Positions 35,321-45,076 are shown, numbered from the stretch's first letter. The stretch: DNA of 55,458 nucleotides from Candidatus Thorarchaeota archaeon (GCA_004524445.1 SDNP01000021.1:1-55458); one strand, 5' to 3'. Numbers and translations are program-made. Notes: generated from the sequence alone by a model not told the origin.

Positions 35321-36664
35321 TCATCCAAGAAGATTCGTAACCAAGCTCTTGTAAGCCTTGTAAGTGAGATCTAGTGTGCCAAGTGACACCCGTTCATTAC
35401 TTGAATGTGGCATTGCTATTAATTCATTACCGGACATGCGGTCGTCGAAGACACTAAATCCGTAAGCATCAGTACCGAACTCATTTCTGAAGAATCTCGA
35501 GTCGGTCTGCCCAGGCGAAAAGAGGGGGACTAATTCTGCCTTCACTCCATGAATATCCTTTAACACAGACTCCATCGCTGATATCATTGGAGAATTCAGA
35601 GAACTCTCATTTCCCTCTATTGGTTCATAGTGGGGAATAGGAAGTAGTTCAACATTGACATCATAGGAGAGGGATTTCAAGTGATGACGAATCCGGTCCA
35701 TGACATAATCTACAGTCTGTCCGGGAAGTCTTCGGATGTCTAAATCAACGTATGCTCTGCTTGGAACGACGTTTGTCTTTGTTCCACCTTGAGTTACATT
35801 GGGAGATATTGTCATCTGGCTAATGGCATGCAGTAGTTTCGCTTGAGCTGGATCCTTCCGTTCTAAGTACCTCAAAACATAGGGCATGAAAATCGCCTTA
35901 CCCAATAACCACTTGGTGAATCGTGATATTGGCATCTTTTCAGTCAGTATCTTGACGTAGTCAGTTCGTATTCTCTGTGGAAAGATAGCCAGTCTTTGAA
36001 TTACTTTGGATAATTTCACTACCGCATTATCACTGGCAAAGGGCATGGAACCGTGCTGCTCTTTTCCCTTTGTAGTAACTCTCAACCAACAATCTCCCTT
36101 TTCCCCGTACTGGAAAGCGTATCGGTTATTTGCAACAGGAAATCCTCCAATCTCTGTTACCAAATAATCTGCCTCGACTTTCTCACGATGATGCTGAATC
36201 ATCCATTGAGCCCCGAATCTACCATGAGTTTCCTCGTCGGACACGATTAGAAGTTTGAGGGTGCCGTTTGGTTCAAATCCATCTCGATAAAGATGAGCGA
36301 ATGTCACAACCTGACAAGATACAATGAATAGCATATCGAAAGTCCCACGCCCCCAGATGAATCCATCATGTATTTCACCTGAGAAGGGAGGAACCTGCCA
36401 GCTGTCTTCGTCTTCTACTGGGACCACGTCAACATGTGCTGGCCCCAGCATCAAACTTGGTCCATCATTCCCTTTGATCTCTGCATAAAGATTCCCTCGT
36501 TCTGGTGCAGATTCAAAGACTTCTGCCTGAATACCATACCCCTGAAGAAACCGATCGACGGTCGTAATCGACTTCATCTCATTTCCAGGAGGGGTCACAC
36601 ACTTGTTCTGGACGAGTTCCTGAAGTAACCCTACTATCTCATCACGGGGCTGCATTTTAGACAT
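35321..36664 (-). CDS. M20-family metallopeptidase (ArgE/DapE/CPG2 type)
   Basis: The 447-aa enzyme has the two-metal site: His/Asp in GPAHVDVVP, the bridging Asp in GRGTFDM, the general base Glu pair in VSDEETHG, Glu in TEIGG and the C-terminal His in MPHSSNERV. The dimerisation domain lies at about residues 200-330. The family removes N-terminal or acyl groups from amino acids and dipeptides. In this copy the first motif has Ala where Gly-His is usual (GPAHVD). No partner gene is adjacent. Confidence 0.93.
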   Translation of the reverse strand: MSKMQPRDEIVGLLQELVQNKCVTPPGNEMKSITTVDRFLQGYGIQAEVFESAPERGNLYAEIKGNDGPSLMLGPAHVDVVPVEDEDSWQVPPFSGEIHDGFIWGRGTFDMLFIVSCQVVTFAHLYRDGFEPNGTLKLLIVSDEETHGRFGAQWMIQHHREKVEADYLVTEIGGFPVANNRYAFQYGEKGDCWLRVTTKGKEQHGSMPFASDNAVVKLSKVIQRLAIFPQRIRTDYVKILTEKMPISRFTKWLLGKAIFMPYVLRYLERKDPAQAKLLHAISQMTISPNVTQGGTKTNVVPSRAYVDLDIRRLPGQTVDYVMDRIRHHLKSLSYDVNVELLPIPHYEPIEGNESSLNSPMISAMESVLKDIHGVKAELVPLFSPGQTDSRFFRNEFGTDAYGFSVFDDRMSGNELIAMPHSSNERVSLGTLDLTYKAYKSLVTNLLG

Positions 36665-36760
36665 CTCTATCCAAGTACGAAAGTACCATGACTAAAAAGG
36701 GAATTGTATTTTGTAGAGGGCCTGCACGGACGATGAACAAAGACGAAACTTGACAACTAA

Positions 36761-37531
36761 TTAGGTGCTAACCTCAAATCGAGCCACTTTAGGTTTGGAG
36801 AGCAGAGACCACTCTCCTACCTCTCCTGTATGTCGGGCTCCTAATTCAACATGAAGCATTGCTATGCCACAATCAATTACCTTCGATGTGCCCCAGTCAA
36901 TGAACCCGCCGTATGAGATGGTTATGGAGTCGGAGTCAATCGCGAATCGCCATGGTTGACGGTTGACTGCCGACGGGGCTAATCGTGCAGCCTCAAGAGC
37001 CAACTCAACCCATTCTCGATCCACATCTCCGGACTTGATGAGTTTGGAGAGAGGTTTTCTATCGTGCTCTCGTTTATTTCCAACACGATCCTTCGATTCT
37101 TCTGCGTATCCAAGTGGCGATACACCTACTATTTGTTCACCGTCCCTTATGGCCACATCTTCTTCAGCCCTCTCAGGACGAAAGAAACCAGTCACCCAAC
37201 AAGTATTCAGAGCTCTACTCGTAGCCTCCAAGATGATTCCTTCCCCAAGATACCCCAAGGCGGCCTCAAAGTGATTGACCTCAGTATCACCCACAAAGGC
37301 AACATAGTGAGGTGCCTGTTTTACCTTCAGAATGGGACCGATTAGGCCCTTGAATACGTCGGATTTTGGTGCTCTAACAAGAACGGCACGAGCGCCTGCA
37401 AAAGGGGTGAATTCTTCACAGATCTCCTCGATTTCGGCCAGAAGACCAGAGGATACAGGCTCTTCAGTGTATTGTCTTACAGAATGTCTCTTTTCTATGG
37501 CGTCATACCATGTGTCCACAGGAATATGCAT
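36761..37531 (-). CDS. nitroreductase-like flavoprotein
   Basis: The product resembles the putative nitroreductase TM1586 family: YDAIEKRHSVRQYTEEPV at the start (FMN phosphate contact), EGIILEATSRALNTCWVTGFF in the middle and the second Arg/Asn site EAARLAPSAVNRQPWRF. It has two nitroreductase half-domains in one chain of about 256 aa. The substrate is unknown. ATG at 37531 is preferred over GTG at 37555. Confidence 0.88.
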   Translation of the reverse strand: MHIPVDTWYDAIEKRHSVRQYTEEPVSSGLLAEIEEICEEFTPFAGARAVLVRAPKSDVFKGLIGPILKVKQAPHYVAFVGDTEVNHFEAALGYLGEGIILEATSRALNTCWVTGFFRPERAEEDVAIRDGEQIVGVSPLGYAEESKDRVGNKREHDRKPLSKLIKSGDVDREWVELALEAARLAPSAVNRQPWRFAIDSDSITISYGGFIDWGTSKVIDCGIAMLHVELGARHTGEVGEWSLLSKPKVARFEVST

Positions 37532-37606
37532 GAATACTCTGGATAGATTTTGCACCTGCTGATTGAAAAATATTGAGCCATCAGTGAACTATCATATAAT
37601 TTAAAT

Positions 37607-37622
37607 ATCGAGATTGTTCGAT
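37607..37622. promoter_or_regulatory. ArsR-type operator in the ACR3 promoter
   Basis: ATCGA-GATTGT-TCGAT is a perfect 5+5 inverted repeat just downstream of the A/T-rich ATATAATTTAAAT promoter and 55 bases before the ATG. The 13-base run AAATATCGAGATT is repeated exactly in the promoter of the permease at 40594. Confidence 0.7.
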
Positions 37623-37677
37623 TATTTGTTGTTCTGAAACTGGTTCCGGTGTACACAATCAATAGGAAGGAAATGCC

Positions 37678-38766
37678 ATGACAAATAGCTCCAGAAGAGA
37701 AATGAATCTTGCAGATAATAAAGCCCTGAGTGAGGAAGAGATTAGAACAAGAGTAGGATTAGGTCTCTTCGAGAAATATCTACCACTTTGGGTAGCTATC
37801 TGTATGATAATTGGAATTGCGTTATCGCTTACAGTTCCAGGAATCAGTGAGGTGATCGACCAGCTTCAAATCGCCGGAATATCAATTCCAATAGGAATCT
37901 GTCTTTTTTTGATGATGTATCCCGCCATGTTGAATGTACAAGCAGAGGAGCTGAAGAAGTTGGGCAAGAATCCAAAGCCAATCATTCTCACACTGGTTTC
38001 CAATTGGATTGTAGCACCTTTGGTAGGTGTAGCACTTGCAAATATCTTCCTAGGAAGTAATCAGCAGCTCATTGTTGCAATCATTCTGCTCTCTTCTAGT
38101 CCCTGTACGGCCATGGTACTGGTTTGGGGGTATCTGGCAAATGGCAACCAAGAACAGAATATCATCAATACCAGTTTCAATACTGTGACTATCATGATTC
38201 TTTATGCACCTATAGTCGCTCTGTTGACAGGGATTTCATCTATTCCGATAGATCGTTGGCTCCTAGTGATATCGGTAACTGTATTCATTGGGGCCCCATT
38301 AGTGTTTGGTGTCGTAAGCAAGAGGGTTCTGACTGACTGGCGAGGAGTTGAATGGTTCAATGAAAAATACAAACCTACCGTAGGGAAAATAGGACTTGTT
38401 GCTCTGCTCGTGACATTGATAGTTCTGTTCTCACTGAATGGTAAAGTTATGATGGAGAATCCTGATCTTCTAATCCTTGTATCAATCCCACTTCTACTCG
38501 GCTTTCTCATCGTGGTTGTGTATAACCTTCTTATTACAAGAATGGCTGCATTAGCCTATCAAGAGGGTGTGATTACTGTGATCATTGGTTCCTCTAGTCA
38601 CTTCGAAATCGCAATAGCCACAGCAATCTCGATGTATGGAGTAGGATCCATAGCTGCTCTAGGCACAACAATGGGCTTATTTTGGGAAGTGCCCATCATG
38701 CTGGGTATCGTCTATCTTGCAAGATACTTGCACAAAAAGAAGTTCTGGCAAGGAGAGCCTATGTAA
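37678..38766 (+). CDS. acr3: ACR3-type arsenite efflux permease
   Basis: The 362-aa carrier expels arsenite. After a hydrophilic 30-residue lead it has ten membrane segments with the ACR3 signatures CLFLMMYPAMLNVQ and SSPCTAMVLVWGYLANGN, the latter holding the essential cysteine. GGAAGGAAATGCC precedes the ATG. The arsR gene follows directly on the same strand, and a shared operator links it with the ArsP-like permease. Confidence 0.94.
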   Translation: MTNSSRREMNLADNKALSEEEIRTRVGLGLFEKYLPLWVAICMIIGIALSLTVPGISEVIDQLQIAGISIPIGICLFLMMYPAMLNVQAEELKKLGKNPKPIILTLVSNWIVAPLVGVALANIFLGSNQQLIVAIILLSSSPCTAMVLVWGYLANGNQEQNIINTSFNTVTIMILYAPIVALLTGISSIPIDRWLLVISVTVFIGAPLVFGVVSKRVLTDWRGVEWFNEKYKPTVGKIGLVALLVTLIVLFSLNGKVMMENPDLLILVSIPLLLGFLIVVVYNLLITRMAALAYQEGVITVIIGSSSHFEIAIATAISMYGVGSIAALGTTMGLFWEVPIMLGIVYLARYLHKKKFWQGEPM

Positions 38767-38822
38767 TCAAAATAGATAGATATTTTGATGCGCTAGACTA
38801 TACAGATAGCTGGGGATTAACA

Positions 38823-39116
38823 TTGACCGAAGATGAAGAAATTAACTGGAGAGTGGAATTTCACAAGGCATTGAGCAACCCAAACAGATTAGAGATTTTG
38901 GAGCTCATTGGTGATAAGGAGATATGCCAGTGCGAAATTTTCCCTAAGATGGGACTGGCTCAATCAACAATTTCATCATATTTGGCGCAGTTGGTGAGGG
39001 CGGATGTTTTGGATGAACGCAAGGATGGGGCAAGAAAGTTGTATAAAATCAGCGACCCTCGGATTAGAGAGATTATTGACGATACTAAAGCCATTGCAGG
39101 TAGGTTAACAGATTAG
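38823..39116 (+). CDS. arsR: ArsR-family arsenic-responsive repressor
   Basis: The winged helix reads FHKALSNPNRLEILELIGDKEICQCEIF, then AQSTISSYLAQLVRADVLDERKDGARKLY. The Cys-x-Cys in ICQCEIF matches the arsenite site (ELCVCDL) of classical ArsR. The start is uncertain: TTG at 38823 with GGGGAT upstream gives 97 aa, but the frame is open further back, where AAGGAGAG lies near the end of acr3 without a standard start codon. Loss of DNA binding on arsenite would derepress the locus. Confidence 0.88.
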   Translation: MTEDEEINWRVEFHKALSNPNRLEILELIGDKEICQCEIFPKMGLAQSTISSYLAQLVRADVLDERKDGARKLYKISDPRIREIIDDTKAIAGRLTD

Positions 39117-39157
39117 CAAATGATGTCCGAGCGCCAACTTCAAAAGAGCAGAAACAT

Positions 39158-39178
39158 CATCACTCTTTCGGAGTGATG
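39158..39178 (+). terminator. hairpin after arsR
   Basis: CATCACTC-TTTCG-GAGTGATG forms a perfect 8-bp stem about 40 bases after the arsR stop, followed by CCTGATTTTAGG. It is a probable transcript end. Confidence 0.5.
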
Positions 39179-39278
39179 CCTGATTTTAGGTCATTCTTGA
39201 ACGGGAAATGACTCCATCATACAGTGGATGCCTCCAAATTATTATCAGTTGGAAGGATTTGTGCTGCATTTCAGAAGC

Positions 39279-39512
39279 TCATAGTCCAAGCAATTTCTCA
39301 ATTTCACTCTCGGTGGGTACGCGTCCTGAGATTTTTACTTCACCATCAATAGCAACTGCCGGAGTCATCAACACTCCACGCGCAACTATTTCGTCTATTT
39401 CATTGACCTCGGAAAGAATAGCAGAATGGTTATGCTTCCGGAGGACGTTTTCAATATTTTTCTTGGTGGTTTGGCATTTTGCGCAACCTGTTCCGAACAC
39501 TTCGATTTTCAT
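39279..39512 (-). CDS. thioredoxin-like small redox protein (redox-active disulfide protein 2 type)
   Basis: The 77-aa product has the active-site GTGCAKCQTTKKN and the cis-Pro region GVLMTPAVAIDGEV, as in the short thioredoxins found with ArsP-type permeases. It lies 11 bases after the permease gene on one transcript, under the same ArsR-type operator. It may reduce arsenic species or the permease cysteines. Confidence 0.92.
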   Translation of the reverse strand: MKIEVFGTGCAKCQTTKKNIENVLRKHNHSAILSEVNEIDEIVARGVLMTPAVAIDGEVKISGRVPTESEIEKLLGL

Positions 39513-39523
39513 TATATCAACTC

Positions 39524-40594
39524 CTAGACTAACATTCCATAGAGCAGGCCAGTAACGACACTCATGACAACAAGAAGTACGCCGTAAGCCAGAGTTCTTG
39601 CAGGTTTCATTATCTTGTTCACAACCAGAAGAGTTTGAATAGACACTGCAGGGTCAGCAATCAAGTATGCCATGAGGGGACCTGGATGCATCCCTAGCTG
39701 GAGAAACATGTCTGCTATTGGAACTTCCACAAGGGTCGGAAAGTACGCAACAGTTCCAAACAACACAGCAAAGAGATTCCCTCCAATGCTGTTTGTTCCA
39801 GCAAGGGCTACAATCAACTCTGCTGGGATCAACGGTCTAATTAAACCTGAGATGAAGACTCCGACCAAGAGTATGGGAAAGAGCATCCTGATGAAACGGC
39901 GAGTTTCTTTCATCCAGAATTTGAGCTCATTTCTGCCATAATATAGCATGGCAATAATAGCAGTGATGAGTGTGCTCACTGCAACCAGAATTATCTTAGT
40001 CAGCAAATCAACGGGTGCAGTGCCGAAGACCATTACCATCGTGAGAGAAAGGAAGAACGCCCCAGATTGATACCGACTGCGTTCTTTGGATCCCTCAGAA
40101 GTAGTATCGTCCTCTACCGTAAGCATATCTGAAGATTCTTTGCGCTTCTCTCTGAATATTGCCTCCATCGATATTCCTATGGCTATTGCAATTATTATGG
40201 ATAAGATCAACTTGATTACAGCAAATTCGGGGCCAATTACTGCTGCAGTGAGAGGGGTGGATAATAACGTAATCCCGGGTCCCGCAAATAAGAATGTGAT
40301 TGCAGGTCCAAAGCCAGCTCCCTTCTTCCATATCCCAGCAAAGAGGGGCAGTATCGTGCAAGAACATACTTCAAGAATAAGGCCGCTCATGGCTGCAAAA
40401 GAATAGGCTATAGCTAAATGCATCCGACTTGTACCCCCACCCATATACTTCGTGATAGTACTCTTGGGAATGAGAGCACTGAACGCGCCAGATATGAAAA
40501 ATGCAGGCAACAAGCACAATAGAACATGAGCGGAGAGATAGTCCCAAAGCGATTCAAGACCCGACAATAGAAGAACGTCAAGAATATTTTGCAT
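39524..40594 (-). CDS. arsP: ArsP-like permease (UPF0718/DUF318)
   Basis: The 356-aa membrane protein has two blocks of about four segments joined by a charged loop (REKRKESSDM...KERSRYQSG). The conserved motif GLILEVCSCTILPLFAGI holds the two cysteines seen in permeases that export organoarsenicals, and FGTVAYFPTLVEVPIADMF matches the second block. Context with an ArsR operator and thioredoxin-like gene supports arsenic, possibly methylated forms. Confidence 0.9.
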   Translation of the reverse strand: MQNILDVLLLSGLESLWDYLSAHVLLCLLPAFFISGAFSALIPKSTITKYMGGGTSRMHLAIAYSFAAMSGLILEVCSCTILPLFAGIWKKGAGFGPAITFLFAGPGITLLSTPLTAAVIGPEFAVIKLILSIIIAIAIGISMEAIFREKRKESSDMLTVEDDTTSEGSKERSRYQSGAFFLSLTMVMVFGTAPVDLLTKIILVAVSTLITAIIAMLYYGRNELKFWMKETRRFIRMLFPILLVGVFISGLIRPLIPAELIVALAGTNSIGGNLFAVLFGTVAYFPTLVEVPIADMFLQLGMHPGPLMAYLIADPAVSIQTLLVVNKIMKPARTLAYGVLLVVMSVVTGLLYGMLV

Positions 40595-40619
40595 CTAGAC
40601 ACCCTCATCCATATTAATC

Positions 40620-40657
40620 ATCGGATAATCTCGATATTTCGATAATAAATATATTGG
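40620..40657 (-). promoter_or_regulatory. permease promoter with ArsR-type operator
   Basis: On the minus strand a TATA element (ATATATTTATTATCG) is followed at once by AAATATCGAGATTATCCGAT. Aligned to the acr3 operator this matches at 21 of 24 positions, and keeps ATCGA-N6-CCGAT (one half-site changed by one base). Sitting between TATA and start, a bound repressor would block initiation. Confidence 0.7.
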
Positions 40658-40963
40658 TATGTTCTGCACTGATACAGCTGGCGGGGTGTGGAAGGTATTA
40701 GTGAGAAATCACCATCGCAACCTATCATTGGAATTGAATGTAGTTAATATCAGGGGTATACCAACAGCTACAGCAAACTTGGAGAAACCTGGACATATAT
40801 GAGATGAAACGCAACCCATTGCCACTGAAATTGTAGAATAGCAGAAAATAGTTCATGGAAATTGTGGGTTTTCCTTGACAACTTGGGGGAATCCCGGCGA
40901 TTCTGAAGAAACCCAGCGCTCATGTGCATTGCGGGATTTAACCGATGCCAGTATTACATGAGC
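40658..40963. other. 306-bp intergenic region without a supported gene
   Basis: Apart from the upstream edge of the permease promoter I see no ORF with a ribosome site, no hairpin with a U-tract and no repeat. Confidence 0.3.
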
Positions 40964-41968
40964 CTATTTGCTTGATGCATGTAATAGAGCTGTAAGATTT
41001 TCTTGTGGCGTCTTTATTGGGAAGTCACACCCACTGCTCAGAATGAAACCGCCACCATTTGACGCATCATGTATGCATTTTTCAGCGGCATTTTTCACTT
41101 CAGTGGAAGTTCCCCTCAGTAGTAGAGTTGTATCCACGTTACCAAGTAAAACAGATCGCTCATGAGCCGTCTGTTTCGCATTAGTCAAGTCAACTGCAGA
41201 GTCGATGCTTAGAACATCAGCCCCCGTATCACACATGTTTTCAACGATTTGATTCGTTTTTCCACAAATATGTAACGTCGCGGCTGCGCCATTTGAATGA
41301 ATTTGAGTGATCATCCTCTGAATATAAGGTGCTGAGAAGTCACGAAAGTATTGTGGAGAGATCACACTGTTGCTAGCAGTCGGCTCAAGGATCACTATAT
41401 TATGAGCTCCTGCCTCGATGAGTTGATTGAGGTAAGGTGTCAATATAGAGCGACATGAGCTCACAAAATCTTGTACGGATGCCTTGTCCTCCAGTGTCGT
41501 TTCCAACAATTTGGCAACTCCCAGTAGGTGACCAGCCAGAGTGAATGGACCAATTATGTAACTACTAACTAGGTGGGAATCACCCACTGCCTTGGAGAGC
41601 AGTCTTGTCGACTTGACAAAGACGGGAATTCTGGAATCTTTTGAATCCTCAAGAGAAAAATCTTCTATATCTTCCATCTCTTCAAGAGGGGACCTGTTTA
41701 TGTATGGAAGCTCATCTGGTGGAAATACAACTTCTGCACCAAGCGCCTCAGCCTCAACTGTTAAGTCCATGACATTTAGAACCCCATCGTATTTGAACTT
41801 CCTCATGGATTTTAGAAGGGCGTCTGATTGAGCTCTTGGATCAATCAAGAGGTCCTTCATTGGAATGCCTGTTATTGTTGAAGCATACACTCCTATGAGG
41901 GGGATTACCGGAATTCGCTCAGGTTCTTCAAAGCTCATGGTAGTATGAATCACATCAATCGGCTGCAT
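40964..41968 (-). CDS. MtaA/MtbA-type methyltransferase (uroporphyrinogen decarboxylase family)
   Basis: The 334-aa protein belongs to the group that moves methyl from corrinoid proteins to coenzyme M or another thiol. The zinc site is visible as His/Cys in TLHICGKTN and Cys in LSSGCDFPIKTP. The N-terminus (PIDVIHTTMSFEEPERIPVIPLIG) fits the family. ATG at 41968 follows an in-frame TTG at 41974. It is 5 kb from the corrinoid-protein module, and the methyl acceptor in this organism cannot be told from sequence. Confidence 0.9.
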   Translation of the reverse strand: MQPIDVIHTTMSFEEPERIPVIPLIGVYASTITGIPMKDLLIDPRAQSDALLKSMRKFKYDGVLNVMDLTVEAEALGAEVVFPPDELPYINRSPLEEMEDIEDFSLEDSKDSRIPVFVKSTRLLSKAVGDSHLVSSYIIGPFTLAGHLLGVAKLLETTLEDKASVQDFVSSCRSILTPYLNQLIEAGAHNIVILEPTASNSVISPQYFRDFSAPYIQRMITQIHSNGAAATLHICGKTNQIVENMCDTGADVLSIDSAVDLTNAKQTAHERSVLLGNVDTTLLLRGTSTEVKNAAEKCIHDASNGGGFILSSGCDFPIKTPQENLTALLHASSK

Positions 41969-42133
41969 AGTCAAGACGCTGAACCTCTGAGTTTCTTATT
42001 TACATTGTTCATGAATATAACAGCATTGAAATGGATGTTGCCATGCAAGATGGCTGACTCGGGAACTTTTTCTCTGCAAAAAAACGAGAATGCTTATCTA
42101 GCGACATAAGGTCAATCTAGTGATGTGATTTGA

Positions 42134-43210
42134 TTGAAACAGAAAAAAATGCGAGCAGCCATTTTCCATGGTCCCAAGGACATCAGGGTAGAAACAATAG
42201 ACATTCCTACCCTCAATCCTGATTGGGTCTTACTGAAGGTTCATGCGGCAGGAGTCTGTGGAAGTGATTTACATCTCTATAAGGAGAAAACGGAGATCCC
42301 CATATCTTCAACTCTCGGGGAGGGCAAATACATTCCGGGCCACGAGCTCTCCGGCGAGGTAGTAGAGATTGGTTCTGATGTAGATAGTATTGAAATTGGC
42401 ACTCGTGTTGGAGTAGAACCGATTATTGGATGCGGTCACTGTAAGTGGTGCAATATCGGAAAGTACAACCTATGTGTCAATTACAAGCTTATTGGATTTC
42501 AATATCCTGGCGGCTTTGCTGAGTATTGCGCAGTACCAGAGGAAAAATGCCTGGTACTTCCCGATAACGTATCATATGAGGCAGGCGCAACTCTGGACTG
42601 CATTGCAGTTGCGGAACATGCCATAAGAAGAGCAAACATAGGCAATGAGGACGCTGTAGCCATTTTTGGGGCAGGAAGCATAGGCCTCTTTGCTGTACAG
42701 GCAGCCATAGCTGCAGGGGCAAGGAAAATCTATTCCATTGGTACACATGATTTCCAATTGGAGATGGCAAGGGAGCTGGGAGCAAGCATCGGCATTCATG
42801 CAAGGAAAGAAGACCCCGTGGAGAGAATCAACGACCTCACCTCAGGTTTTGGAGTTGACAAAGTAGTTGAGGCTGTGGGAGGCGAAACGACAGTGGTAAA
42901 TGATGCGATTAGAATTCTAAGAAACCAAGGTACACTCGTTGTTACTGGCATTTTCGTAAAACCTATTCCAGTAGACCTGTTTGGAATGCTCACCAAAGAG
43001 CTCACAATAACAACTGCGTGGGGCTATGAGCATTGGTCACATAGAAAGGAGTTTGAAGTTTCATTGGATCTATTAGCTAGTGGAAAGATCACTGCTGATA
43101 GGCTCGTGACCCACAAGTACCCTCTAGATGAGGTCAATAAAGCCTATGAGACGGCGATAGATAAGAGTGGAACTGAATCTGTAAAGGTTCAGATATCTTT
43201 TCCTGATTAG
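42134..43210 (+). CDS. zinc-dependent medium-chain alcohol dehydrogenase
   Basis: The MDR enzyme has the catalytic Cys in GVCGSDLH, His/Glu in PGHELSGEV, the structural zinc set CGHCKWCNIGKYNLC and the nucleotide loop GAGSIGLFAVQ. It resembles butanediol/sorbitol/threonine dehydrogenases. GTGAT lies before TTG 42134; ATG 42149 (MRAAIFHG) is the alternative and matches where homologues usually begin. Confidence 0.94.
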   Translation: MKQKKMRAAIFHGPKDIRVETIDIPTLNPDWVLLKVHAAGVCGSDLHLYKEKTEIPISSTLGEGKYIPGHELSGEVVEIGSDVDSIEIGTRVGVEPIIGCGHCKWCNIGKYNLCVNYKLIGFQYPGGFAEYCAVPEEKCLVLPDNVSYEAGATLDCIAVAEHAIRRANIGNEDAVAIFGAGSIGLFAVQAAIAAGARKIYSIGTHDFQLEMARELGASIGIHARKEDPVERINDLTSGFGVDKVVEAVGGETTVVNDAIRILRNQGTLVVTGIFVKPIPVDLFGMLTKELTITTAWGYEHWSHRKEFEVSLDLLASGKITADRLVTHKYPLDEVNKAYETAIDKSGTESVKVQISFPD

Positions 43211-43269
43211 AGCGCAACCGGGACTAATAGAGCACTGAGAAGAGCAGGAAACCACCGTAGGACAGGATT

Positions 43270-44049
43270 CTACTTCGGAGCAGAATAGACATCCTTGTAC
43301 CACTTCTTCTTGGTTCCAATCTTTGAACGAAGTTTCCAAGTGAGGGACTTGGGTTCTTCTTCGAGCCGAGATAAGGCGCGATCAATTCGTTCCGATATAA
43401 TCTCTCGATCCTCTTCCGTGATATGTTTGTAGTCGGGAAGTAGTTTGCTTACCTTTGCAAGGTTTGTCGTCACCGTGTGATAAAATCCCCAGTCATTTGC
43501 GAGGATACCGGCAATGTGGTCTATGTTTATCATGCCATCACTGTCACCAACATCGTGTTCTCTGAATAATACGATAGTATCTTTAACATCCTTATCACTG
43601 AGCATGACAATCTGCATCTTCTGCAGCAGAATCTCTGCTAGGGGCACCGTAGTAGGATGAATTTCTAACCGATTTCTGTAGTCTATTGTATGGCACATCG
43701 CCAGCTTATCTAAGAAGACATCAACATGTCTACCGTGGGTAGGGTCTAGAAAGATTAGTCTGCCTACCTGTCTGAAGCTGTAGTCGAGAATCCTAGTCTT
43801 GTATCCGAGGGTTTCAAAGAACTTCTCAATCTTCGAACTCTGTTTATCGTATCCTACAAAGTCAATATCGGAAATTTCTCTTTCCATCTTAATATGAAGG
43901 CTCTTGAACTCCGGACAACGGAGTCTAATGGCGATGGCCCCCATAACCCTCAGGACGATATCTTGTTTCTCTGCTTCTCGGAGAATTCTCATTCCTTCTT
44001 CTATATACTCGTCTTGAGGAGTTGAATTTGCATTCACATTGACCACCAA
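43270..44049 (-). CDS. nucleotidyltransferase-fold protein
   Basis: The 259-aa product has an NTase-like core: VMGAIAIRLRCP with the glycine strand, then REISDIDFVGYD carrying the Asp pair, and GRHVDVFLDKLAMCHTIDY with the third Asp. The C-terminal half is helical, ending with basic residues (KLRSKIGTKKKW). Such proteins transfer nucleotides to proteins, RNA or drugs, some as toxins; here no partner is evident. Start choice among TTG 44049, GTG 44046 and GTG 44037 is open. It is divergent from the phosphoesterase gene. Confidence 0.8.
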   Translation of the reverse strand: MVVNVNANSTPQDEYIEEGMRILREAEKQDIVLRVMGAIAIRLRCPEFKSLHIKMEREISDIDFVGYDKQSSKIEKFFETLGYKTRILDYSFRQVGRLIFLDPTHGRHVDVFLDKLAMCHTIDYRNRLEIHPTTVPLAEILLQKMQIVMLSDKDVKDTIVLFREHDVGDSDGMINIDHIAGILANDWGFYHTVTTNLAKVSKLLPDYKHITEEDREIISERIDRALSRLEEEPKSLTWKLRSKIGTKKKWYKDVYSAPK

Positions 44050-44122
44050 ATTATATGTTACTTTAACTTCACAGCCGAATGCTTAAATATCTCTTGCGGT
44101 TCTCCGAGGGCGAGGTATAGAT

Positions 44123-45076
44123 TTGACCAGACTCTTCTTCTCTTGTGATGCCCATGGAAGCGTTCCAGTCCTACGAAAGATGGCCAGGGTGCATCAGAAA
44201 TACAATTGTGATGTTGTAATGATGTGTGGCGACTTGACCGGAAAGGCATTGGTTCCAATTATTGAAGAGAAACCTGGAGAATGGTGGTCCGCACCGTACG
44301 GAAAGAAGGAGAAGTACAAGTCGCAGGAGAAGCTTGATGAAGCAAAGAAGATGTATGAGAAGAGAGGATTCTATTGGTTTATGACCACCCAAGGCGAGCT
44401 GGAGGAACTCCAGCAGGACAAGGAGAGAGTTCAGGCGCTTTTTAACAAGCTAATGGAAGACAGAATGGAATGGTGGCTAGATTTTGTCAGGGATGCTGTT
44501 CCTTCCGACATCAAAGTAGTTATCTCTCCTGGAAATGATGATCATGAAGTGATTGATCATCTCATCAAAGAGAATGAACAGGCCATTTATCCTATAGAGA
44601 GGGTAGTACAAATAGATGACACTCATTCTATGATCAGTTGTGAATGGGTGAATACAACTCCTTGGGAGAATACTCCTCGCGAATGCTCGGAGGAGGAGCT
44701 TATGGATAAGCTGGAAACGGAGTTTGATAGGGTAGATAACTATGAGAATCTCCTTTGTAACTTCCATGCACCACCATACGGAACTAGAATAGACCTTGCC
44801 CCAAAGTTGGATGAGAATCTTCAGGTGAAGGTTCGTTTTGGTCGTCCCCCCATGGAAAATGTGGGTAGTACGAGTGTCCGAAAAGCATTCGAAAAATATC
44901 AGCCAATGCTTGGGCTCCATGGACATATTCATGAATCTGCTGGGACTGAACATATAGGCAGAACCCTCTGCATAAACCCTGGTTCAGTTTACCTACAAGG
45001 CATGGTCAATGCCTTCGTCATTGATTTGCCTGACGACTCCAGCGAAAAGGTGGAAGTCTTAAACGTTTCAGCTTGA
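44123..45076 (+). CDS. calcineurin-like metallophosphoesterase
   Basis: The 317-aa protein has the two-metal motifs in order: FSCDAHGS, MMCGDLTG, SPGNDDHE, NFHAPPYGT and GLHGHIHES. An inserted helical segment of about 60 residues (YGKKEKYKSQEKLDEAKKMYEKR) lies after the second motif and would cap the active site. TTG at 44123 has GAGGT 6 bases upstream. The substrate is unknown. Confidence 0.9.
   Translation: MTRLFFSCDAHGSVPVLRKMARVHQKYNCDVVMMCGDLTGKALVPIIEEKPGEWWSAPYGKKEKYKSQEKLDEAKKMYEKRGFYWFMTTQGELEELQQDKERVQALFNKLMEDRMEWWLDFVRDAVPSDIKVVISPGNDDHEVIDHLIKENEQAIYPIERVVQIDDTHSMISCEWVNTTPWENTPRECSEEELMDKLETEFDRVDNYENLLCNFHAPPYGTRIDLAPKLDENLQVKVRFGRPPMENVGSTSVRKAFEKYQPMLGLHGHIHESAGTEHIGRTLCINPGSVYLQGMVNAFVIDLPDDSSEKVEVLNVSA

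Noticed and set aside
44171..44392. Minus-strand ORFs opposite the phosphoesterase
   Set aside because: Shadow frames of a gene with all five phosphoesterase motifs in order.
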